Source: Dyella_B sp035486915
Lineage (GTDB): Bacteria > Pseudomonadota > Gammaproteobacteria > Xanthomonadales > Rhodanobacteraceae
NCBI RefSeq assembly: GCF_035486915.1
Contig: NZ_DATHMR010000098.1
Location: 1 to 14,667, forward strand
Reading direction: 5' to 3'
Length of the DNA: 14,667 nucleotides
Positions within the stretch are counted from its first letter, which is position 1, and each line of letters starts with the position of its first letter. Positions 5,973-12,650 of this stretch are shown here, piece after piece. A program made the translations under genes and the position numbers. The notes below the pieces were generated by a model, which worked only from the letters and a program-made list of their open reading frames with translations, searched no databases and was not told where the DNA came from.

Positions 5973-8306
5973 ATGCTTAGCATCGAACAACGCATTGCCC
6001 AGGACATCGCCGCTAAACCTGAACAAGTACACGCTGCCGTGGACTTGCTCGACGGAGGCGCCACCGTGCCCTTCATCGCGCGCTACCGAAAAGAAGCCAC
6101 GGGCGGTCTCGATGACACGCAATTGCGCATGCTGGAAGAACGCCTGCGTTATCTGCGCGAGCTGGAAGAACGCCGCGCGGCGATCCTCGCCAGCATTGAT
6201 GAACAGGGCAAGATGACGGACGCGCTGAAAGGCGACATTCTCGCTGCCGACACGAAGGCGCGACTGGAAGATCTTTACCTGCCATACAAACCCAAGCGCC
6301 GTACCAAAGCGCAGATTGCGCGCGAAGCAGGACTTGAGCCACTCGCCACCGGTCTTCGTGACGATCCAACGCAATCGCCGGAGGTTTTTGCCGAAACGTT
6401 TGTCGATGCCGAAAAAGGCGTCGCCGATGTGCGTGCCGCACTGGATGGCGCACGCGCCATCCTGATGGAAACCATTGCCGAAGATGCGCAGTTGCTCGGC
6501 GATCTGCGCGATTGGCTGTGGGAGAAAGGTCAGATTCGCGCGAAGGTCGTCGAAGGCAAGGAAAACGAAGGCGCGAAGTTCCGCGATTATTTCGATCACA
6601 TGGAAGCGATCGGCAAAATTCCTTCGCACCGCCTGCTTGCATTGATGCGTGCGCGCAATGAAGGTGTCATCGAACTCGAACTCGCGCCTGCCGCCGAGGC
6701 CGAACAAGGCCACATCGAAGCCGAAGGTCGCGTTGCCGCACACACCGGCATCCTCGAGCGCGGCCGCGCTGCCGATGCGTGGCTGCGCGAAACCGTGCGC
6801 ATGACATGGCGCGTGAAATTGCATTTGCATCTCACGCTGGATCTATTCGGCCGTGTGCGCGAGAGTGCGGAAGACGAAGCGATTCGCGTGTTTGGCGACA
6901 ACCTCAAGGATTTGATGCTCGCTGCACCGGCCGGCGCAAAAACGGTAATGGGTCTCGATCCCGGTATTCGCACGGGCGTGAAAGTCGCTGTCGTCGATGC
7001 CACGGGCAAGTTACTCGCGACCGATACGATCTATCCGCATGAACCTCGCAAACAGTGGGATCAGTCGCTGGCTCGCCTCGCTGTGCTGAGCAAGCAGCAC
7101 GGCGTGAATCTCATTGCGATCGGCAACGGCACAGCATCGCGCGAGACCGACAAACTCGCAGGCGAAGTGATCAAGAAGCATGCGGATCTGAAACTTTCCA
7201 AGATCGTCGTGAGCGAAGCGGGCGCATCGGTGTATTCGGCGTCCGAAACGGCAGCGAAGGAATTTCCTGATCTCGACGTGAGTTTGCGTGGCGCGGTATC
7301 CATCGCACGCCGCTTGCAGGATCCACTGGCCGAGTTGGTGAAGATCGAGCCCAAGGCGATTGGCGTTGGGCAATATCAGCACGACGTCAATCAGGTGAAA
7401 CTTGCGCGCGCATTGGACGCCAAGGTGGAAGACTGCGTGAACGCAGTAGGTGTGGACGTCAACACCGCATCCGCCGCGCTGCTTTCGCGCGTCGCCGGTC
7501 TTTCAGCGAGCGTGGCCGATAACGTAGTGAAACACCGCGATGCAAACGGGCCGTTCGCCAATCGCAAAGCGTTGCTGAAAGTGCCGCGCCTGGGCGACAA
7601 GGCGTTCGAACAATGCGCGGGCTTCTTGCGCGTTCCCAATGGTGACAATCCGCTCGACGCCAGTGCGGTGCATCCGGAAGCGTATCCGGTGGTCGAACGC
7701 ATCATTGCGCAATGCGGTCGCGAGGTGAAAAGCATCGTCGGCGATACGAGTTTTCTGCGCGGCCTGAAAGCCGAGCAATACACGGACGAACGCTTCGGCG
7801 TGCCCACCGTGCGCGACATTCTCAAGGAACTGGAAAAACCCGGTCGCGATCCGCGCCCCGAATTTGTTGCACCGAGTTTTGCCGAGGGTGTGGAAGATCT
7901 GAAGGACCTCAAGCCCGGCATGATTCTCGAAGGCCGCGTCACCAACGTCGCTGCCTTCGGCGCGTTTGTCGATATCGGCGTGCATCAGGACGGACTGGTT
8001 CACGTCTCGGCGCTTTCACATAACTTCGTCAAAGATCCGCGCGACGCGGTGAAAGCCGGCGATATCGTGAAGGTGAAAGTGATGGAAGTGGACATTCCGC
8101 GCCAACGCATCGGCTTGTCGATGCGCCTGGACGACGAGCCCGGGCAGGCTCGTGGGGGACGTCAATCGGCGAGTATCAGCGAGTCACGCAATGGGCCACG
8201 CGAGAATCGCGGCCCGCGGCCTGGCGGCAACGGTCCTTCCAAGCCAGCCGCAACGCCGGGCAACAGCGCGTTTGCCGATGCCCTGACGCGTGCCCTGAAA
8301 CGCTGA
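5973..8306 (+). CDS. tex: Tex family RNA-binding transcription accessory protein
   Basis: Cytoplasmic nucleic-acid-binding protein of the Tex family, related to eukaryotic Spt6 and linked to transcription and gene-expression fitness. The product is 777 aa, the usual size for the family. Domains in order: helical Tex N-terminal region (residues 1 to about 200, with VPFIARYRKEATGGLDD near 32-48 and LEDLYLPYKPKRRTKAQIAR near 98-117); YqgF/RNase H-like domain from about 321 (VMGLDPGIRTG); helix-hairpin-helix region (about 488-560, NAVGVDVNTASAALLSRVAG); S1 RNA-binding domain (about 649-718, GMILEGRVTNVAAFGAFVDI). A low-complexity Gly/Pro/Arg/Asn tail follows, ending ALTRALKR. The closest ribosome-binding-like sequence (AAGGA) sits 14 nt before the ATG, farther than usual, but the N-terminus matches the family. 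Confidence 0.96.
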   Translation: MLSIEQRIAQDIAAKPEQVHAAVDLLDGGATVPFIARYRKEATGGLDDTQLRMLEERLRYLRELEERRAAILASIDEQGKMTDALKGDILAADTKARLEDLYLPYKPKRRTKAQIAREAGLEPLATGLRDDPTQSPEVFAETFVDAEKGVADVRAALDGARAILMETIAEDAQLLGDLRDWLWEKGQIRAKVVEGKENEGAKFRDYFDHMEAIGKIPSHRLLALMRARNEGVIELELAPAAEAEQGHIEAEGRVAAHTGILERGRAADAWLRETVRMTWRVKLHLHLTLDLFGRVRESAEDEAIRVFGDNLKDLMLAAPAGAKTVMGLDPGIRTGVKVAVVDATGKLLATDTIYPHEPRKQWDQSLARLAVLSKQHGVNLIAIGNGTASRETDKLAGEVIKKHADLKLSKIVVSEAGASVYSASETAAKEFPDLDVSLRGAVSIARRLQDPLAELVKIEPKAIGVGQYQHDVNQVKLARALDAKVEDCVNAVGVDVNTASAALLSRVAGLSASVADNVVKHRDANGPFANRKALLKVPRLGDKAFEQCAGFLRVPNGDNPLDASAVHPEAYPVVERIIAQCGREVKSIVGDTSFLRGLKAEQYTDERFGVPTVRDILKELEKPGRDPRPEFVAPSFAEGVEDLKDLKPGMILEGRVTNVAAFGAFVDIGVHQDGLVHVSALSHNFVKDPRDAVKAGDIVKVKVMEVDIPRQRIGLSMRLDDEPGQARGGRQSASISESRNGPRENRGPRPGGNGPSKPAATPGNSAFADALTRALKR

Positions 8307-8313
8307 TTTATCG

Positions 8314-8342
8314 CGGATCGGGCGCTTCAGACGCCCGATCCG
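8314..8342. terminator. Hairpin after tex without a T tract
   Basis: An 11-bp perfect stem (CGGATCGGGCG with CGCCCGATCCG) has a 7-nt loop, CTTCAGA, starting 7 bp after the tex stop. The stem is strong, but GAGGCC follows rather than T residues, so intrinsic termination is doubtful. It resembles the hairpin after pepN in design: 7-nt loop, GC-rich stem, no T tract. Confidence 0.45.
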
Positions 8343-8482
8343 GAGGCCGTGGGGAGCGAGCCTTTACCTGGTGGCGCCAGCTCAATTTCTTGCGATAGGC
8401 CCGTTTGCTTGCAGCGCAGCATGCGCAGACGTATGGCATGCATTAACGTAACTTCCCTATAACAAACGCAGGAGCAGGCACC

Positions 8483-10525
8483 ATGGTTCAACCTCGCAAG
8501 ATTGCTGGCGCCGTTGCGCTGGCCCTCGGCCTCATTGGCACGGCCCAGGCGACTGGCAACCCCAACTCCACGTTCAACGGTGTCATCGTCTTCGGCGACA
8601 GCCTGAGCGACGCCGGCAATATTTCGCTGGCCACCGATCCGAGCATCCAGCCCCCGCTGGAATTCACCACCAATCCTGGTGCAGTGGTGGTGCAGAACGT
8701 GGCCAAGGCTCTGGGCTTTTCGCTGACGGCGTCGCTCGCTGGCGGCAGCGATTACGCTTGGGGTGGCGCAGGCATCTTCAACAACTCGCCGGGGACGCCG
8801 GCGACGGTGCCGACCATCACCGCACAGGTCACTGACTATCTGGCTACGAATAAGGTCAAGGCCAATGCCCTGTACACGATGTGGGGCGGTGCGAACGATA
8901 TCTTCTACGCCGCGACGGCAGCAGGCGCGGCAGCGGCTGTGCCGGCACTAATCCAGCAAACGATTCAAGCCGAAGTCACTCAGGCCATTGCCGGTGGCGT
9001 GATTCCCAACAATCCCACGGCGATTGCAGCGTTCGAAGCGCAGATCACCCCGACCGTCACGCAACAGGTTGAAGCCGCTGTGGCTGCGCAAGCGGGCGTC
9101 GCAAGCCTGCAAACACAGGCACAGGCCGAAGCGAGCATCGTCGCCGCTGCGCAGCAGGAAGTGAAGCTGCTCGGCGCACTTCAGGGCGCCGGCGCGAAAA
9201 ACATCCTGGTGTTCAATCTTCCGAACATCGGTTTGACCCCGGACGCCACCGAAGAAGGTCCCACTGCCGCCGCCGCACTGACGAGTTTAAGCCTGGTCTT
9301 CAACGCTCAGCTCAACGCGGGTCTGGGCCAGCTCGGCAAGGGCATCATCCCGGTCAACGCGTATGCGTTGCTCAATCAGGTGATCGCCAATCCGGGTAGG
9401 TACGGTTTCAGCAACGTCACGACGCCGGCATGCGGCGTGGGCTCCAGCTCGGTGGAATGCGGTCCGCAAGGTTCCGGCCTGCCCTACACCTACGCACCAG
9501 GCACGAATAGCTCGTACCTGTTCGCCGATGGCGTGCATCCCACGACCGCGGCAGATCGCATGCTTGCTCAGGCCGTGTTGTCCGAAATCGCAGCACCGCA
9601 GCAGATTTCGTTATTGCAGGAAGCACCGCTCGCCGCAGCCACCACGCAGACGGCTGCCATTCGCGATCAGATGATGGCGGACAACTTCGGCAGCACGACG
9701 CGCGCTTTCGCCAGCATCAACTACTCGAACCAGCAGTTCGATTCCAGCGCTGGCGCGCCGAAGACGACGAGCAACAACGTCGATCTGACCACCGGTGCCG
9801 ATGTGAAAATCAACGACGACTTCTCCGCAGGTGTCGGTCTCGGTATCGGTGAGCACTACGCCGATGTCAGTGGCGGCGGCGGCTACGATCTGCAGGCACT
9901 CACGGGTCTTGGTTACCTGACCTGGCACTCCGAGGGCGCCTACGCCGGTGTCTATGGCGATTTCGGTCAGGCCAGCTACACGAACATCAACCGCGTTTTC
10001 TACATCGGCAACGATCGTACGAATGAAAACGGCAAGACTGACGGCTCCTACGTGGGCGCCGGTATACACGGTGGTTACTGGTTCGATGTGGCCAGCCTGA
10101 AGACCGGTCCGTTTGCGAACTTCGAATATCAAGACGTTCGCATTAATGGCTACAACGAAGGTGGCGATGATGCGACAGCGATGTGGTTCGGCCGTCAGGA
10201 ACGCGATGCGTTGATCAGCACGCTGGGTTGGCGCCTGCAAGGTAACTGGCAAACGCAGAGCATGGCGTTGTCGCCCTTCGTCGAACTGGGCTGGAACCAC
10301 GATAGCCGCGCTGCGACCGACATGGTTACCGCAGGTCTCAACAGCATGAACGGCAGCTTCGAAATGGCTGGCTTTACGCCCGACAAGAACTGGGGCAATG
10401 CCAGCGTCGGCCTGATCGCGCAGATCTCGCCCAATCTCCAGGGCTGGGTCAGCTACTACGGTCACTTTGCCGACGATGCACAGCGTTACAACAGCATCAA
10501 CCTTGGCTTGAAGCTCGGCTTCTAA
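8483..10525 (+). CDS. GDSL-family autotransporter esterase/lipase (EstA-like)
   Basis: Type V secreted esterase of 680 aa, expected to be anchored in the outer membrane and to hydrolyse acyl esters at the cell surface. A Sec signal peptide spans residues 1-23, with likely cleavage after AQA. The GDSL domain has block I GDSLSDAGN with nucleophile Ser40, block II around Gly87-Gly88 (LAGGSDYAWGG), block III GGAND with Asn138, and block V DGVHPT with Asp349 and His352. Residues about 405-680 form the autotransporter beta-barrel, ending in a terminal Phe (LGLKLGF) as expected for recognition by the Bam machinery. AGGAG lies 8 nt before the ATG. TATAAC at 8458-8463 resembles a -10 but would put the start almost on the ribosome binding site. 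An unusually long Ala/Gln-rich stretch (about 144-230) separates block III from the next core strand. Cys317 and Cys326 could form a disulfide. The substrate is unknown. Confidence 0.93.
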   Translation: MVQPRKIAGAVALALGLIGTAQATGNPNSTFNGVIVFGDSLSDAGNISLATDPSIQPPLEFTTNPGAVVVQNVAKALGFSLTASLAGGSDYAWGGAGIFNNSPGTPATVPTITAQVTDYLATNKVKANALYTMWGGANDIFYAATAAGAAAAVPALIQQTIQAEVTQAIAGGVIPNNPTAIAAFEAQITPTVTQQVEAAVAAQAGVASLQTQAQAEASIVAAAQQEVKLLGALQGAGAKNILVFNLPNIGLTPDATEEGPTAAAALTSLSLVFNAQLNAGLGQLGKGIIPVNAYALLNQVIANPGRYGFSNVTTPACGVGSSSVECGPQGSGLPYTYAPGTNSSYLFADGVHPTTAADRMLAQAVLSEIAAPQQISLLQEAPLAAATTQTAAIRDQMMADNFGSTTRAFASINYSNQQFDSSAGAPKTTSNNVDLTTGADVKINDDFSAGVGLGIGEHYADVSGGGGYDLQALTGLGYLTWHSEGAYAGVYGDFGQASYTNINRVFYIGNDRTNENGKTDGSYVGAGIHGGYWFDVASLKTGPFANFEYQDVRINGYNEGGDDATAMWFGRQERDALISTLGWRLQGNWQTQSMALSPFVELGWNHDSRAATDMVTAGLNSMNGSFEMAGFTPDKNWGNASVGLIAQISPNLQGWVSYYGHFADDAQRYNSINLGLKLGF

Positions 10526-10543
10526 GCCGACTTCACGAGCAAC

Positions 10544-10576
10544 AAAAAAGCCGTCCGCAATGCGGACGGCTTTTTT
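10544..10576. terminator. Two-sided intrinsic terminator between esterase and lipoprotein genes
   Basis: A 9-bp perfect stem, GCCGTCCGC/GCGGACGGC (10550-10558 and 10562-10570), has a 3-nt AAT loop. Six A precede it and six T follow, so it can stop the rightward esterase transcript and the leftward lipoprotein transcript. Confidence 0.95.
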
Positions 10577-10599
10577 TACGACCCGATGTTGACGGTGGC

Positions 10600-11466
10600 T
10601 TACTTGCCCTTGCCGCCCGTGGCCAGCTTGAGGATGGCATTGGCCTGCTGCTGCAGGTTGTTGGCATCGTCGTCGCTGAGCGGCTGCTTGTTGCCACCTG
10701 CGTCATGCGTCTTCAGCACGAGTGATCCATCGTCACCCCAGCCAGCCGTATCGGTCGAGGTCGGACTGGCCGACTGGCTCGCCTTCTTCTGCTGCTGCAC
10801 GACCCACGGCTTGCCGTCCTTATAGGCGTAATCGGTGCTGGTGAAACCCTTGTCACCGTAGTCGACGAGTTCACGAATGAACTTCACTTGGCCGCCGTCA
10901 CGGAACACTTGCCAGGCGCGCGATGCATCTTTTTCAAGCTGCGTGCCGCTGGAGCGCTTCATGCCACCGATCTGCTTCTGCACGGCCTGGAACTGGACGA
11001 GAAGCTTTTCGCCTGGCGTCTGTTCCGGCGCCAGTTCGATCGCGATGTTGGTGGTCGCATGACCCTGCGTCAGCACCGGTGCCTGCAGCGGCATCGTGTA
11101 ATGACGATCGCCGTCGGTCAGCGTGGCCTGCACAACGTACATGTCGTTGGCGGCAACGTCCGCCGGATTGAAATCCAGTTCGAACGACTGCGGGAACGTG
11201 GTGGCCGGCGCGATCGTCTTGGTTGCCAGCGGCGCGGAACCTTGAGTCGTTGCGTCGATCAGCTTGATCTCGAGCGAGTCCTGGGCGGACGGCTGGATAC
11301 CGCCACGAAGGGTAATGGTACCGGCGACACTTTTTGCAGGACCGGCGGGGGCCGCTGCCGTGCTGCCATCCGAGGCCGGCGCCGAAGACGACGGATTGGA
11401 AGAGTTACTGCAGCCGGCCAGTGCAACCGCTGCCACTGTCATCAGCGACCAAACAACGCTGCGCAT
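10600..11466 (-). CDS. Lipoprotein with YbaY/YscW-like domain
   Basis: Exported lipoprotein of 288 aa. The N-terminus is a lipoprotein signal with lipobox LAGC at 16-19; Cys19, the only cysteine, would be lipidated, and Ser20 at the +2 position favours the outer membrane. A Ser/Ala/Pro-rich linker follows (about 20-46). Residues about 47-146 (GTITLRGGIQPSAQDSLEIK, then FPQSFELDFNPADV and the Tyr-Val-Val-Gln-Ala strand) resemble the small beta domain of YbaY and the type III secretion pilotin YscW. The remaining part (about 150-288), with WQVFRDGGQVKFIRELVDYG and a Gln/Ser-rich end, is not recognised. No secretion genes are nearby, so a pilotin role is not implied. The start is supported by the signal peptide and TGAGGT upstream. 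The family match is from memory and moderate. Confidence 0.82.
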   Translation of the reverse strand: MRSVVWSLMTVAAVALAGCSNSSNPSSSAPASDGSTAAAPAGPAKSVAGTITLRGGIQPSAQDSLEIKLIDATTQGSAPLATKTIAPATTFPQSFELDFNPADVAANDMYVVQATLTDGDRHYTMPLQAPVLTQGHATTNIAIELAPEQTPGEKLLVQFQAVQKQIGGMKRSSGTQLEKDASRAWQVFRDGGQVKFIRELVDYGDKGFTSTDYAYKDGKPWVVQQQKKASQSASPTSTDTAGWGDDGSLVLKTHDAGGNKQPLSDDDANNLQQQANAILKLATGGKGK

Positions 11467-11738
11467 GGGATTGAAACCTCAGGTTGGAACGATTCGAACG
11501 CGAGGTCTGCGTGACGCATCAGCGCCGCAAACATCCGCGCGGGGGAGCCTCAGAGAATAGCCCAAACTTTCGGCCTGGAAAAGTCAAACGCCACGGAGCT
11601 CCATTCGCCGGCGTATGTAAGCGCATGATTCTTGGGCGTATCGGCGACCGCCTCGGTGAAGCCAAGCGGGAATCTGGCTGTTTCGGCGACGCCGCAGCGG
11701 CATCTTTCGATCACATCCTCTTCACGAATGCGCAGCAC

Positions 11739-11770
11739 AACGCAACTTTTCGCATCGGAACGCAACTTTT
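11739..11770 (+). repeat. Exact 12-bp direct repeat, 20-bp period
   Basis: AACGCAACTTTT occurs at 11739-11750 and again at 11759-11770, with an 8-bp spacer CGCATCGG. The 20-bp period is about two turns of the helix, so a protein could touch both copies on one face. The second copy ends 5 bp before the extended -10 candidate at 11776-11784. That would place the copies around -46 and -26 of the inferred start, typical of an activator or response-regulator site. Confidence 0.6.
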
Positions 11771-11775
11771 AGCGA

Positions 11776-11784
11776 TGTTCTAAT
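11776..11784 (+). promoter_or_regulatory. Extended -10 promoter candidate for the HTH regulator
   Basis: TGTTCTAAT is a TGn-extended -10 with hexamer TCTAAT (5 of 6). The -35 position shows no consensus and overlaps the direct-repeat region, which suggests help from a bound protein. The inferred start near 11791 leaves a leader of about 210 nt before the HTH gene. Confidence 0.42.
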
Positions 11785-11854
11785 GGTCCTGACGCAGCTT
11801 CTTGCAAACAGCGGTTTCGTACCTGTCAACCCTGTTTGAACTGACGCGTTTACC

Positions 11855-11925
11855 CGCAAACGGATGACTTGATAGCGCAATAGATCGCAAGTTAGTGCGA
11901 ATTTATTCAGAAAATTGTCGCGATC
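11855..11925. promoter_or_regulatory. Possible operator cluster in the HTH gene leader
   Basis: CGCAA occurs at 11855, 11876 and 11886 (starts 21 and 10 bp apart). The last is part of an inverted repeat, TCGCA-N6-TGCGA (11885-11900), and GATCGC/GCGATC (11883-11888 with 11920-11925) forms a wider inverted repeat. Such phased short motifs and dyads fit binding by an XRE-type dimer, possibly the gene's own product. Nothing else recognisable was seen in 11467-11997 beyond this and the repeat and promoter listed separately. Confidence 0.3.
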
Positions 11926-12000
11926 AGCGCGCATCTGGGAAGCAGGATTGCCAACAAGAATTTGCCGAAACGGCATCAGAAATAACGGCGGAACTTTGTG

Positions 12001-12582
12001 ATGAATCTGCATGTAAATTCGATTTCCGATCCTTCAACGACCTTCTCCGATCGCATCAAGATGCTGATTCAGCGCGTCGGAAGCGTGACAGAAATTGCAC
12101 GCATGTGCGGCTTCTCGGAAGGTGTGGTGCGCAGTTGGCGAGACGGCAACACCGATCCCTCGCGCGCACGTTGCGTAACGCTTGCCCGCACACTGGGTAT
12201 CTCCCTGGTCTGGCTGGTCGCGGGCGAAGGCTCGATGCAGATCGATCCGAGCAGCTTGAATCACGATGATTCGGCACCTTCCGATACGGTAGCGGCGCAG
12301 CGGCATCGCAACGCACTGCGCAGCGCTAATGCCACGGACGCGACGCGTTCGATTGGTATGGATTCGCAGCGCCTGAACACCGCACTGCGCATTCTGCAGT
12401 CGGAGCTGGATCTGGCTGACAGTCGCCTAACGATGGCGGAAAATTCCGACATGCTCGCGGAGCTGTATGACATCCTCGGCCCAGGTGGCAGCGACGTCGA
12501 TGCAGCAGCGATGGTGGCGTTCAATCATCGCCTAGCTGAGCGTCTCAAGGGCACTCGCCCGATTGGTCGTCTGTCGTCCTGA
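12001..12582 (+). CDS. XRE-family helix-turn-helix transcriptional regulator
   Basis: DNA-binding protein of 193 aa. Residues about 15-76 form a lambda-repressor-like HTH domain of the kind found in phage CI-type repressors: FSDRIKMLIQRVGSVTEIAR, then SEGVVRSWRDGN as the probable recognition helix, and LARTLGISLVWLVAGEG closing the domain. Residues 80-110 are a polar linker. The remainder (about 118-190) is predicted helical (LNTALRILQSELDLADSRLT) and may mediate dimerisation. It has no S24 peptidase domain, so RecA-triggered self-cleavage is not expected. ATG 12001 is chosen; an adjacent GTG at 11998 would add one residue. A weak ribosome-binding sequence, GGCGGA, lies 8 nt upstream. There are no phage genes nearby. 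Target genes are unknown; the motif-rich upstream region suggests controlled expression, perhaps autoregulation. Confidence 0.85.
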   Translation: MNLHVNSISDPSTTFSDRIKMLIQRVGSVTEIARMCGFSEGVVRSWRDGNTDPSRARCVTLARTLGISLVWLVAGEGSMQIDPSSLNHDDSAPSDTVAAQRHRNALRSANATDATRSIGMDSQRLNTALRILQSELDLADSRLTMAENSDMLAELYDILGPGGSDVDAAAMVAFNHRLAERLKGTRPIGRLSS

Positions 12583-12599
12583 ACACGCTGACACGCGAC

Positions 12600-12630
12600 A
12601 AAAAAAAGCAGCCTCGCGGCTGCTTTTTTT
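12600..12630. terminator. Two-sided intrinsic terminator between HTH gene and glyS
   Basis: A 6-bp stem, GCAGCC/GGCTGC (12608-12613 and 12618-12623), has a TCGC loop. It is flanked by eight A on the left and seven T on the right, which add A-T pairs. It can end both the rightward HTH transcript and the leftward glyS transcript. Confidence 0.93.
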
Positions 12631-12650
12631 ATTTCCGGACATTACGCGAT

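Noticed and set aside
10600..11466. Type III secretion pilotin (YscW)
   Set aside because: The domain resemblance is only partial and no secretion genes are present in the window; the general YbaY-like label is safer.
11554..11587. Leftward promoter for the lipoprotein gene (TTGACT and TATTCT on the minus strand)
   Set aside because: The two hexamers are 22 bp apart, too long for a normal sigma70 promoter, so no site was called.
11484..11783. Rightward 99-residue open frame in the lipoprotein-HTH intergenic region
   Set aside because: It has no ribosome binding site, lies over the likely lipoprotein promoter region and the direct repeats, and its composition is not protein-like.
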